38,961 nucleotides of DNA from Bacteriovorax sp. (GTDB taxonomy: Bacteria; Bdellovibrionota; Bacteriovoracia; Bacteriovoracales; Bacteriovoracaceae): NCBI GenBank assembly GCA_014376445.1, contig JACMRM010000213.1:1-38961 (forward strand), in the 5' to 3' direction. The position numbers were made by a program, and so were the translations under genes. The notes beneath the pieces are model-generated. The model worked only from the letters and a program-made list of their open reading frames with translations. It was not told where the DNA came from and made no database searches. Positions 1-9,200 of the stretch are shown here, piece by piece; the stretch's first letter is position 1, and the number at the start of each line of letters is the position of its first letter.

Positions 1-284
1 CCATAGACAGGTCCAAGGTTGCCTTCGTCATCGGCCCATTCGTTCCAAATAGAAACGCCATTGTCTTTTAGATATTTAATATTGGTTTCACCTTGAAGAA
101 ACCAAAGTAATTCATGAATGATTGATTTTAAGTGCAGCTTTTTTGTTGTGACTAAAGGAAATCCTTCAGCGAGATTGTAGCGTGTCTGATAACCAAAAAC
201 AGAAAGTGTTCCAGTCCCAGTACGATCATCTTTTTTCGCGCCATTTTTAAGAACGTGCTCCATCAAATCGTGATATTGCTTCAT
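1..284 (-). CDS. thyA: Thymidylate synthase, N-terminal part (3' end runs off the window)
   Basis: Reverse-strand translation from ATG at 284: [95 protein letters not shown], the classic ThyA N-terminus. Absent from the ORF track because it is truncated. Confidence 0.97.
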   Translation of the reverse strand, partial: MKQYHDLMEHVLKNGAKKDDRTGTGTLSVFGYQTRYNLAEGFPLVTTKKLHLKSIIHELLWFLQGETNIKYLKDNGVSIWNEWADDEGNLGPVY

Positions 285-721
285 ATTCTTTTTCCTTGTG
301 TGAATCGTGTGTGCTTCCATAAAATTGTAAACTTTCGTTCAAAGGTTTACAACGTAAGTTTCTGAAATTGTTCTGACTACTCAACTCTCTAAAATTCCAG
401 AGCTTATGCATCTGATGAGTCTGTGAATATTGCGATTCTTTAAAAATATTATTCAAAAGAAATTTAAAATTTAATGGTATTGGGCCCGAAAAGACTTATC
501 AATAATTTGTGAAGTTTTCTGATGCGGGCAAAACCACAGCTGTAAACTCGTATCAATACCCGCCCCCATCAGTCTTATTAATCTAGCAAAAATTCTAAGC
601 GGACTTCAACCAACTTTACCTTACCGTTAGCTAGTACCTCTTTTATCTTTACAAAAATTCCGGTCCCCACCAAAATTAAGATATTCAAAAATAAGAACCT
701 TAAGGAATCTAGGAAGTTTAC

Positions 722-1912
722 ATGACAAAGGTAGTGACTGGTCTTGAAAGGCTAATGAACGAAAAATCTCTTCAAGATAGTATCAAAGGAAATATCGGGT
801 ATCTTTGCCATAGTGCTTCGATTGATTCGAGTTTCAATACAGGTGTTGTTCTTCTTCAAAAACTTTTCGGAAAACGCTTGATCAAATTATTCGGGCCTCA
901 ACATGGCTTCGTGACAGACGTTCAAGACAACATGATGGAGACAGCTCACTACGTTCATCCTTATTTTAAAATTCCCGTTTTCTCTCTATATTCAGAAACA
1001 AGAACTCCTACTGATGAAATGTTAAAGGATATAGACACATTAATTATCGATCTGCAGGACGTAGGAACTCGTGTTTACACTTATATTTCGACTCTATCAT
1101 TGATCATGGAAAAATGTGTGGGAAGAGATATTAAACTTGTAGTCTTAGATCGTCCGAATCCAGTTGGTGGAGACATGATCGAAGGAGCAATATTGAAACC
1201 TGGATATGAATCTTTCGTTGGAAGATATCCAATTCCTCAACGTCACGCTCTTACAATGGGAGAAGTGGGAAAATTCGGACAGACTGTTTTAAAAACAGAT
1301 TGTCATTTAGATGTTATTAAAATGAACAACTGGAAGCGTTCAATGTATTTTGAAGATACAGGACTTCCATGGGTACTTCCCTCACCTAATCTACCGACAA
1401 TGGTAGGAGCTATTACTTTTGTAGGAACAGTTTTACTTGAAGGAACAAATATTAGTGAAGGCCGCGGGACAACTCGTCCTTTAGAGGTCGCAGGATACCC
1501 TGGAATAGAATCATTTGATTTCGTCGCAAGAATGCAAAAAAGATTTACAGAAGAAGGTTTGACTGAAGGGTTTAATCTTCGTCCGATTATTTTTCTTCCG
1601 ACTTTTCAAAAACACGCGGGACAAAACTGCGGTGGTGTTCATATTCACCCGACTGAAAACGCGAAATTTAAATCGTGGACTGTTATGCAGATGATCTGCC
1701 GCGAGTTTAAACGTGAATTAGGTGACAAATTTGAATTTCATAATAGGCCATACGAATATGAATTTCATAAACTGGCGATCGATTTAATTAATGGAACTGA
1801 TGAAGTTAGGCTTTGGGTGAGTAACCTTGGGACGCTTTCTGAGTTACAGAGAATCGAAACCCAAGGTTATGATAAGTATTTAAATCAGAGAGAGCCAGCA
1901 CTCCTTTACTAA
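722..1912 (+). CDS. DUF1343 / NamZ-type exo-beta-N-acetylmuramidase family protein
   Basis: Family motifs FGPQHG, IDLQDVGTRVYTY, VLDRPNPVGG, PSPNLPT, EGTNISEGRGTTRPLE. No signal peptide visible. Confidence 0.9.
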   Translation: MTKVVTGLERLMNEKSLQDSIKGNIGYLCHSASIDSSFNTGVVLLQKLFGKRLIKLFGPQHGFVTDVQDNMMETAHYVHPYFKIPVFSLYSETRTPTDEMLKDIDTLIIDLQDVGTRVYTYISTLSLIMEKCVGRDIKLVVLDRPNPVGGDMIEGAILKPGYESFVGRYPIPQRHALTMGEVGKFGQTVLKTDCHLDVIKMNNWKRSMYFEDTGLPWVLPSPNLPTMVGAITFVGTVLLEGTNISEGRGTTRPLEVAGYPGIESFDFVARMQKRFTEEGLTEGFNLRPIIFLPTFQKHAGQNCGGVHIHPTENAKFKSWTVMQMICREFKRELGDKFEFHNRPYEYEFHKLAIDLINGTDEVRLWVSNLGTLSELQRIETQGYDKYLNQREPALLY

Positions 1913-2230
1913 AATTATGCATCCATTTTATTAGAAATATTCCTAGCAAAATGATATTCATCAGGAACTCGTCTTTCTAAGATGTCCCTGGTTTAAATTC
2001 GTCGTTCATTAACTAACGTCCAAAGTTGAGCATTTGAAACCATGACTGAGTATTAAAGTCAGATTTAATACTCCATTTATAATTCAAAAATTGGTGCCAT
2101 TTTAGTAACTTACATCACTCAATAATTGTTGTCTAAATCGCTTTACAACATGATCTCCCATGTTACTGTATTTATTGTTAAATCTTATCAAGACAAAATA
2201 CATCTACTTCATTTTACAAAGGAGTGCTTA

Positions 2231-3358
2231 ATGAAAATGAACTTACTGTCTCACAAATTGTTGGCAACACTAACAGCTCTAATGGTTGTTGGATCTGCCA
2301 TGGCCGCTGATCTTAAAATCGGAGTTGTTTCACCTATGACTGGTGCTACAGCAACGTTCGGTCAGGAAAATACCAATGGTATTAAACTGGCGTACGAAAA
2401 ACTAAAAAAAGGTCCGGGTAAAAAGTTCGACTTAATCATCGAAGACGATAAGTCTGAAGCGATTGAATCGACAAACGCTACAAGAAAACTTTTATCAGTA
2501 GATAAAGTTGTGGCAATGATCGGTGCTCCGACTTCTTCTCTTGCACTGGCCTCTGCTCCTATCGTTCAGGAAGCAAAAATTCCTTTCATCACTCCAACAG
2601 CAACAAACGTAAAAGTAACTCAAGTTGGTGACTATATCACACGTGCTTGTTTCACTGATGATTTCCAGGGTGTAGTCATGGCAAAATTTGCTGTGAATAC
2701 ATTGAAGAAAACAAAAGGTTTAGTTTTAATTGAAAACACTTCTGACTATTCTAAAGGATTAGCAAAAGCATTCTCTGACGAGTTCACAAAACTTGGTGGA
2801 AAAATGGTTTCAACTGAAGAATTAACCTACGCTGCTAAAGATACAGATTTCCAATCTCTTCTTAGAAAAGTAAAACGTGCTAACCCTGATTTCGTTTTCG
2901 TTCCGGGATACTACGTTGAAGTTGGTCTAATGTTAAAACAAGCTCGCGCACTGGGGATCAACGTTCCATTCTTAGGTGGTGATGGATGGGATTCTCCAAA
3001 ACTTTTCGAAATCGCTGGTGAAGCTGTTAAAGGCTCATTCATCTCTAACCACTTTGCTCCAGATGATAAATCTCCAGTGGTACAAAACTTCGTAAAAGAA
3101 TATGAAAAAGCTTACGGAACAAAACCAGGATCGTTCGCGGCACTTGGATACGATTCACTTGGAATTTTAGTTGATGCGATTAAGCGTGCAAAATCTTCTA
3201 GACCTGCTGACATTAGAGCAGCACTTGTTGCGACTAAAGGTTACCAAGGTATTACAGGAACAATCACTTTCGATAAAGACAGAAACCCTACTAAGTCTGC
3301 AGTTGTTCTTGAAGCAACACCTTCTGGGTACGTTTTCAACTCTCGAGTGAACCCGTAA
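2231..3358 (+). CDS. Branched-chain amino-acid ABC transporter substrate-binding protein
   Basis: Periplasmic binding protein type I (LivK-like): LKIGVVSPMTGATATFGQENTNGIKLAYEKL, signal peptide ending AMAA. ATG at 2231 preceded by AAAGGAGTGCTTA is preferred over the longer ORF start at 2126. Followed by permease and ATPase genes. Confidence 0.93.
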   Translation: MKMNLLSHKLLATLTALMVVGSAMAADLKIGVVSPMTGATATFGQENTNGIKLAYEKLKKGPGKKFDLIIEDDKSEAIESTNATRKLLSVDKVVAMIGAPTSSLALASAPIVQEAKIPFITPTATNVKVTQVGDYITRACFTDDFQGVVMAKFAVNTLKKTKGLVLIENTSDYSKGLAKAFSDEFTKLGGKMVSTEELTYAAKDTDFQSLLRKVKRANPDFVFVPGYYVEVGLMLKQARALGINVPFLGGDGWDSPKLFEIAGEAVKGSFISNHFAPDDKSPVVQNFVKEYEKAYGTKPGSFAALGYDSLGILVDAIKRAKSSRPADIRAALVATKGYQGITGTITFDKDRNPTKSAVVLEATPSGYVFNSRVNP

Positions 3359-3360
3359 TA

Positions 3361-4257
3361 ATGAGTCAAAATACAATCTATTTTTTTTGGGATTGTCTTC
3401 AGTATTTAATTAACGGTATCGCCCAGGGTTCACTATACGCAATAGTGGCCCTGGGTTACACCATGGTTTACGGAATCATCCGCCTGGTGAATTTCGCTCA
3501 CGGCGAGTTCCTCATGCTGGGTGCATTCTGTGGATACTTCGCACTTAAATTTCATCTGCCGATGCCGGTTGCGATTATCGCTTCAATGCTTGGTGCGGGA
3601 ATTGTCGCTCTCATCGTCGAGCGCATGATCTACAGACCTATACGCAGCGAAGGAAGAATACCTGCCCTTATTACGGCCATTGGTGCTTCACTTTTTTTTC
3701 AATACACAGGCCAGCTAGTTTTTGGTGCTGATCCAAAAACAGTTCCACCAGTTTTCACTGAAGTACTCTACACTTTTGGTGAGATCAATGTTTCAAATAT
3801 TCAGATTTTTATTTTCGTTTTAACAATACTGATTTTAGTTTTTTTATGGTGGCTTACCCACTTTACAAAAATCGGTGTGGCCATGAGGGCCACGTCTTAT
3901 AATTTAAAAGCGGCTGAGCTTATGGGAATTAATACTAACAGAATTATCGCGTTCACATTTTTTCTGGGAGCATCTCTTGCGGGACTCGCTGGAATTCTTA
4001 TGGGCTACACCATGTCGGTTGAGCCGATGATGGGAATGAGTTTGGGACTTAAGGCCTTTGTTGCGGCAGTTGTCGGCGGCATCGGTGTTATTCCAGGAGC
4101 AGCTCTGGGCGGATTCATTTTAGGAATCGCTGAGAACATGGTCGCTGGATTATATAAATCGAGCTTCAGAGATGGAGTTTCATTTTTTATTTTGATTATT
4201 ATTCTTTTAATTAAGCCCTCAGGAATTCTCGGCAAAAATGTGAAGGAAAAAGTTTAG
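3361..4257 (+). CDS. livH: Branched-chain amino-acid ABC transporter permease LivH
   Basis: LINGIAQGSLYAIVALGYTMVYGIIRLVNFAHGEFLMLGAF is the LivH signature; multiple TM segments; operon context. Confidence 0.95.
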   Translation: MSQNTIYFFWDCLQYLINGIAQGSLYAIVALGYTMVYGIIRLVNFAHGEFLMLGAFCGYFALKFHLPMPVAIIASMLGAGIVALIVERMIYRPIRSEGRIPALITAIGASLFFQYTGQLVFGADPKTVPPVFTEVLYTFGEINVSNIQIFIFVLTILILVFLWWLTHFTKIGVAMRATSYNLKAAELMGINTNRIIAFTFFLGASLAGLAGILMGYTMSVEPMMGMSLGLKAFVAAVVGGIGVIPGAALGGFILGIAENMVAGLYKSSFRDGVSFFILIIILLIKPSGILGKNVKEKV

Positions 4258-4268
4258 GAAAAAAATTA

Positions 4269-5141
4269 ATGGATTACTACTTACAAATTCTCACGAACGT
4301 GGGGATTTTTATTACACTGACATTAAGTCTAAATTTAATCAACGGATACTGCGGCCAGTTTTCATTGGGTCACGCAGGATTCTGGGGTGTAGGCGCTTAT
4401 GCAAGTGCCGTCTACGGCGTCTACTTCGCTCTTCCCATTGATCCAGCTTTTAACATGGCCATCGCCTTATCAGTAGGCTTTATCGCTGCTGCTCTTTGCG
4501 GATTATTAATCGGTATTCCTTGTTTGAGATTAAAAGGCGACTATCTCGCGATTGCCACAATTGGTTTCAGTGAAATTCTTCGCATCATCATCATGAACAC
4601 AGAAAGCATCGGAGGCCCTCGCGGTTTCACTAATATTCCAAGATGGTCCAACAGCTGGTGGGTTTGGGGAACTGCACTCCTCGTAACACTCTTCATGTTA
4701 AACCTAAAACGATCGGCCTACGGCCGCGCGATCATCTCTATCCGTGAAGATGAGATCGCTGCTGAAACCATGGGTGTAAATTTATTCCGTTATAAACTTT
4801 TTTCTTTCATCGTCGGTGCAGGCATCGCGGGAATGGCCGGAAGTTTAGTGGCCCATGACCAGCAGTTTTTACATCCGAACAACTTCAGTTTCATGTGGAG
4901 TGTCTGCATTTTAGTTATGGTGATTTTAGGTGGACAAGGATCTGTCACAGGATCAATCGTCGGCGCAGTTATTCTCACAATTCTTCCTGAAATTTTAAAA
5001 CTCATTGGCAGCGATGTTTCGACATGGCGTGTGTCGATTTATGCAGCTCTCATGATCATACTTATGCTGACAAGACCTCAGGGAATTTTCGGGCCACACG
5101 AACTTTTTGAAAAAAAGAAATACCAAAAAGGTCTAGCGTAA
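4269..5141 (+). CDS. livM: Branched-chain amino-acid ABC transporter permease LivM
   Basis: LSLNLINGYCGQFSLGHAGFWGVGAYASA, LKGDYLAIATIGFSEILRI, VILGGQGSVTGSIVGA. Confidence 0.95.
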   Translation: MDYYLQILTNVGIFITLTLSLNLINGYCGQFSLGHAGFWGVGAYASAVYGVYFALPIDPAFNMAIALSVGFIAAALCGLLIGIPCLRLKGDYLAIATIGFSEILRIIIMNTESIGGPRGFTNIPRWSNSWWVWGTALLVTLFMLNLKRSAYGRAIISIREDEIAAETMGVNLFRYKLFSFIVGAGIAGMAGSLVAHDQQFLHPNNFSFMWSVCILVMVILGGQGSVTGSIVGAVILTILPEILKLIGSDVSTWRVSIYAALMIILMLTRPQGIFGPHELFEKKKYQKGLA

Positions 5142-5911
5142 TGACTCAACCTCTACTCGATTTAAAAAATGTAACAATGAGATTCGGCGGTCTCACTGCC
5201 GTAAAAGACGTCAGTTTCTCTGTTAATAAAACAGATCTCGTTGCAGTCATCGGCCCTAACGGTGCAGGGAAAACAACATTATTTAATATGATCACTGGAA
5301 TCTATACTCCCAGCGAAGGTCAGGTTCTACTCGACGGTTTATCTTTAAATGATAAACAGGCCAGTGACATTACCTCTCTTGGAATTGCACGCACATTTCA
5401 AAACATCAGACTGTTTAATAATTTAAGTGTTATCGACAATATAAAAATCGCTCGTCACACGAGAATTCAATATTCTTTTTTAGATGGAATTTTCAAAACA
5501 AAAAAATATAGAAACGAAGAAAAATTAATTGAAGAAGAATCTTTAAAACTTCTCGCTTTATTTAATCTCGATTCAAAAAAAGATCTTCTTGCTAAAAATC
5601 TTCCTTACGGTGCTCAAAGAAAACTGGAAATGGCACGAGCTCTGGCGACTAAACCAAAACTTCTTTTGTTAGACGAGCCAGCTGCAGGAATGAACCCGAC
5701 AGAAACGAAAGAATTGAGTGAACTGATTCATTTTATCCGCGACCAGTTTCAAATCGCCGTGATCTTAATCGAACACGACATGAGACTCGTTATGGAAATC
5801 GCTGAAAAGATTTTCGTTTTAGATTACGGAAATTTAATTGCCAGTGGGAATGCATTTAATGTGCAGAATAACCCAAAAGTTATTGAAGCCTATCTTGGAG
5901 CAGAAATTTAA
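5141..5911 (+). CDS. livG: Branched-chain amino-acid ABC transporter ATP-binding protein LivG
   Basis: Walker A GPNGAGKTT, Q-loop region GIARTFQNIRLF, Walker B KLLLLDEPAAGMNPTE. Start overlaps livM stop (TAATG). Confidence 0.95.
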   Translation: MTQPLLDLKNVTMRFGGLTAVKDVSFSVNKTDLVAVIGPNGAGKTTLFNMITGIYTPSEGQVLLDGLSLNDKQASDITSLGIARTFQNIRLFNNLSVIDNIKIARHTRIQYSFLDGIFKTKKYRNEEKLIEEESLKLLALFNLDSKKDLLAKNLPYGAQRKLEMARALATKPKLLLLDEPAAGMNPTETKELSELIHFIRDQFQIAVILIEHDMRLVMEIAEKIFVLDYGNLIASGNAFNVQNNPKVIEAYLGAEI

Positions 5912-6631
5912 ATGCACTCACAACCTATTTTAGAAATTAAAGATCTCAATACTTATTACGGAAACATTCACGCCGTAAAAAATATCAGCCTGGAAATAAA
6001 GAAAGGCGAAATTGTCACGTTGCTAGGAAGTAACGGAGCGGGAAAAACCACTACTCTTCACACTATTTCAGGACTTTTAGTCGCTCGTTCCGGACAAATT
6101 AATTTTGACAATCAATCTATCGAAAAGCTCCCCGCTCACCGCATTACTGCTTTGGGATTAGCTCAATCGCCGGAAGGCCGCCAGATTTTTGCCAATCTCT
6201 CGATTAAAGAAAACCTGGATATGGGCGCTTATTTGCGCAGTGACACTGATGGAATTAGAAAAGATTTAGAATTTGTTTATAATTTATTTCCAAAATTACT
6301 AGAGCGAAAATCCCAGTTGGCACAAACACTTTCGGGAGGAGAGCAGCAAATGCTTGCGATTGCTCGCGCTTACATGAGTAAACCAAAGCTCCTTTTACTA
6401 GACGAGCCTTCATTGGGAATTGCGCCTATTCTGGTCGGAACAATTTTTAGAGCGATCACCGAAATAAACCAGTTGGGAATGACCATTTTATTAGTCGAAC
6501 AAAATGCCAATTTAGCTCTGAAAATATCTCACCGCGCTTATGTTCTCACCAATGGTGAAATCACTTTGCAAGGCCAGTCGAGTGAATTATTATCTAATCC
6601 TGAAATCAAAAAGGCCTATCTAGGCAGTTAA
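5912..6631 (+). CDS. livF: Branched-chain amino-acid ABC transporter ATP-binding protein LivF
   Basis: GSNGAGKTTTLHTISGL, SPEGRQIFANLSIKENLDMGAY, LSGGEQQMLAIARA, LLLLDEPSLGIAP. Confidence 0.95.
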   Translation: MHSQPILEIKDLNTYYGNIHAVKNISLEIKKGEIVTLLGSNGAGKTTTLHTISGLLVARSGQINFDNQSIEKLPAHRITALGLAQSPEGRQIFANLSIKENLDMGAYLRSDTDGIRKDLEFVYNLFPKLLERKSQLAQTLSGGEQQMLAIARAYMSKPKLLLLDEPSLGIAPILVGTIFRAITEINQLGMTILLVEQNANLALKISHRAYVLTNGEITLQGQSSELLSNPEIKKAYLGS

Positions 6632-6644
6632 AGGGACTAGAGTC

Positions 6645-6845
6645 ATGACATTAGATGCAGCTATTACACTTTTAAGAAAAGCAGTGAAATGGTCAGAAGT
6701 AAAAAATCAAAAACATATTGATTTCTCTCTTTGCGTAGCAAACGAGCGCGCTCTTTATCAAGAAGCACTGATGTTGGCACAAATCGAAGTTGAAAAAGGA
6801 ACACTCACTCAAGATGAATTAAAAGCTCGTCTAGGCCTTGAGTAA
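6645..6845 (+). CDS. Small conserved-looking hypothetical protein (66 aa) between livF and lysS
   Basis: ORF co-directional with 13-nt and 24-nt gaps to its neighbours, SD-like AAAGGGA upstream; amphipathic helix composition. Confidence 0.65.
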   Translation: MTLDAAITLLRKAVKWSEVKNQKHIDFSLCVANERALYQEALMLAQIEVEKGTLTQDELKARLGLE

Positions 6846-6869
6846 ACTATAAGTCAAAAGGAAATTCTT

Positions 6870-8459
6870 ATGTCTCAAGCACTAAACGATGCTGTTCACT
6901 GGGCCGATCTTACTGCCGATAAATTAATTCGTCAGGAAGATAAGGACACATACACTCTCGCTTCAGGGATTACTCCTTCAGGTGTTGTTCACTTCGGAAA
7001 CTTTCGTGAAGTAATGACAACTGAACTGGTTGCTCGTGGATTAAAAAAGCGGGGGAAAAAAGTTCGTTTTATTTTTTCGTGGGATGACTATGACACATTT
7101 AGAAAGGTTCCATTAAATCTTCCAAAACAAGATGAGCTGGCAAAATATTTATTTCAACCAATCGTTGATACTCCAGATCCATTCGGCGACCACGAATCGT
7201 ACGCTGCTCACCATGAAAAATCTTTTGAAGCACAACTAAAAAAAATGGGGATTCAACTAGAGCCGATTTACCAAGCTGTAAAATACAGAGGTGGAGCTTA
7301 TAAAGACCAGATTAAATTAACTCTGGAAAAAAGAGACACAATCGCTGCTATTTTAAATAAGTGGAGATCAGAGCCTCTTCCAGCTTCATGGATGCCAGTT
7401 TCAGTTTATTGCGAAAAATGTAACCGCGATAAAACGACGGCAACAAAGTACGATGGAAAAAATAAACTAGACTATGAATGCGCCTCTGAAGACTGCAAGC
7501 ACACAGGGACTCTTGACCTCGATACAACATCGAGAGCAAAACTTCCATGGCGTATGGACTGGCCGATGAGATGGTCAGTAGAAAAAGTAGATTTCGAGCC
7601 GGGTGGAAAAGACCATTCATCGCAAGGTGGATCTTTCACGACTGCTAAAGATATCGTTGCTGAAGTCTACGGATGGAAAGCACCAATGTATCTTCAATAC
7701 GATTTCGTATCGATCAAAGGAATGGGCGGAAAAATGAGTTCTTCAAAAGGGAACCTTGTAACCGTGAACGACGTTCTTGAAGTTTACGAACCGGAAATGG
7801 TTCGTTGGATTTTTGCGTCTTATAAAACAAACATCGACTTCGGATTATCATTCGACTTAGACGTTATTAAAAACTACGAAGACTTCGACAGGATGGAGAG
7901 ACTTGCTTTCGGACTGGAAGCTGGAAACGAAAAGAAAGTCGCGATGGCCAAAAGAGTATATGAGCTTTCTCAAATTGGTGATACTCCAAAAGAGATGCCG
8001 TTCCAGCCAGCGTTCCGTCACCTTTGCAACGTTCTTCAAATTAATGACCTTGATGTTAAACGTGCACGTGGATTTTACGATGCAGAAATTAAAAATGAGC
8101 GCGATGAAAGACGTTTTCAAGAGAGAGCTCAAAGAGCTGCTTATTGGATTGAAAACTCAGCTCCGGATGAATTTAAATTTTCACTGAATAAAGAACCGGT
8201 GAAGATGGAGATGGATACAAAACTAACAGCCTTTTTAAATGAACTTAACAGCTATTTAAAAACAGAGTTTAATAACATCGCTGATGACAAAGCTCTTCAC
8301 GAAAAAATGTACGAGATCATCAATGCTCACGAATTAGAACCAATGACTGTTTTCACTCTTCTTTATAAAAAGCTGATCAATTTAGAGAAAGGCCCGAAGC
8401 TTGCGGGCTTCATTAGAACTATCGGTCTTGAGAGAGTCTCAAGATTACTAGTGCCATAA
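6870..8459 (+). CDS. lysS: Class I lysyl-tRNA synthetase
   Basis: HWADLTADKLI, YTLASGITPSGVVHFGNFREV (HIGH-like), zinc-type Cys cluster CEKCNRD...CASEDC, KGMGGKMSSSKGN (KMSKS). Confidence 0.93.
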   Translation: MSQALNDAVHWADLTADKLIRQEDKDTYTLASGITPSGVVHFGNFREVMTTELVARGLKKRGKKVRFIFSWDDYDTFRKVPLNLPKQDELAKYLFQPIVDTPDPFGDHESYAAHHEKSFEAQLKKMGIQLEPIYQAVKYRGGAYKDQIKLTLEKRDTIAAILNKWRSEPLPASWMPVSVYCEKCNRDKTTATKYDGKNKLDYECASEDCKHTGTLDLDTTSRAKLPWRMDWPMRWSVEKVDFEPGGKDHSSQGGSFTTAKDIVAEVYGWKAPMYLQYDFVSIKGMGGKMSSSKGNLVTVNDVLEVYEPEMVRWIFASYKTNIDFGLSFDLDVIKNYEDFDRMERLAFGLEAGNEKKVAMAKRVYELSQIGDTPKEMPFQPAFRHLCNVLQINDLDVKRARGFYDAEIKNERDERRFQERAQRAAYWIENSAPDEFKFSLNKEPVKMEMDTKLTAFLNELNSYLKTEFNNIADDKALHEKMYEIINAHELEPMTVFTLLYKKLINLEKGPKLAGFIRTIGLERVSRLLVP

Positions 8460-8497
8460 TGATTCCATTTCCCTCTTCGCATGAAAAAAATACTTAC

Positions 8498-8526
8498 AAT
8501 GGCCGTGAAAACGGCCATTTTTTTTA
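8498..8526 (+). terminator. Rho-independent terminator after lysS
   Basis: AATGGCCGTgaaaACGGCCATTTTTTTT: 9-bp GC-rich stem plus T-tract. Confidence 0.92.
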
Positions 8527-8611
8527 ATAAGTGCTGACTGACATTGTTATTCAATTAATTCTTAGATAAACCTCATCTTGATAGAATTAAATCTTTATTT
8601 GGAGAAAGAAA

Positions 8612-9154
8612 ATGAAGGGATTAAAAACATTATTACTAGGTGCTGCGGCATTGTTTTCAGTAGGAGCTTCTGCTGATCTATGTACAACAGTTATTCGTGA
8701 ATACCAGGGAAGCTACACTTATGACTATGATACATTCGTAAGATCATCTTATTCAGTAAATGCAGCTTGTGACCAGGCGACATATGACTGTCAGGCGAAA
8801 TTATCTGATTATCAATCTCAAGGTTACTACCGTTATGCTGCTTGTACGATCAGAGACACATCGGATACAACTCCTTCATATCCATCGTATCCGCCGTCAT
8901 ATCCATCGTACCCACCAGCTCCTTCTTACCCTAATTATCCCTCTTACCCTAATTACCCCTCTTACCCTAATTACCCGAATCCTCCACGCGATCCACACTA
9001 CCCTTCATACCCGAATGATCCTACACCTCCACGTAGACCAGGTGATAACCATGGACAAAATCCAGGATTCCCAGGAAGAGATCCAGGAAGAGATCCAGGA
9101 AGAGAGCCAGGAAGACCAGGACCTGGGCCAGCTCCACGTCCACCACGCAGATAA
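8612..9154 (+). CDS. Secreted 4-Cys-domain protein with Pro/Tyr/Ser-rich and Gly-Arg-Asp-Pro-rich repeat tail
   Basis: Signal peptide MKGLKTLLLGAAALFSVGASA; N-terminal domain C..AC..A..DC..L...C; tail YPSYPPSYPSYPP...YPNYPSYPNYPSYPNYP...GRDPGRDPGREPGRPGP. Confidence 0.85.
   Translation: MKGLKTLLLGAAALFSVGASADLCTTVIREYQGSYTYDYDTFVRSSYSVNAACDQATYDCQAKLSDYQSQGYYRYAACTIRDTSDTTPSYPSYPPSYPSYPPAPSYPNYPSYPNYPSYPNYPNPPRDPHYPSYPNDPTPPRRPGDNHGQNPGFPGRDPGRDPGREPGRPGPGPAPRPPRR
8877..8918 (+). repeat. 21-bp tandem repeat, about 2 copies, in-frame
   Basis: TCATATCCATCGTATCCGCCG / TCATATCCATCGTACCCACCA. Confidence 0.8.
8924..8977 (+). repeat. 18-bp tandem repeat x3, in-frame
   Basis: TCTTACCCTAATTATCCC / TCTTACCCTAATTACCCC / TCTTACCCTAATTACCCG. 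Confidence 0.92.
9071..9118 (+). repeat. 12-bp tandem repeat x4 (last degenerate), in-frame
   Basis: CCAGGAAGAGAT / CCAGGAAGAGAT / CCAGGAAGAGAG / CCAGGAAGACCA. Confidence 0.9.
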
Positions 9155-9200
9155 TTTTTTAAGTTAGTTTTTTATACAACAGCAAACGAGGAAGAAAATT

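Noticed and set aside
2048-2073. GAGTATTA/TAATACTC hairpin upstream of the liv operon
   Set aside because: AT-rich stem without T-tract or partner motif; could be chance in AT-rich DNA.
2126-2230. 35-aa N-terminal extension of the LivK-like protein in the ORF track
   Set aside because: The ATG at 2231 has a good SD (AAAGGAG) and gives a standard signal peptide; the extension would bury it.
7903-8187. 94-aa ORF nested in lysS, plus antisense ORFs 7348-7620 and 7857-8132
   Set aside because: Nested in a confident class I LysRS gene; composition looks like out-of-frame translation.
8760-9167. 135-aa +strand ORF in another frame over the repeat protein
   Set aside because: Open only because the tandem repeats have unit lengths divisible by 3; no signal peptide or RBS logic, and the other frame encodes a clear secreted protein.
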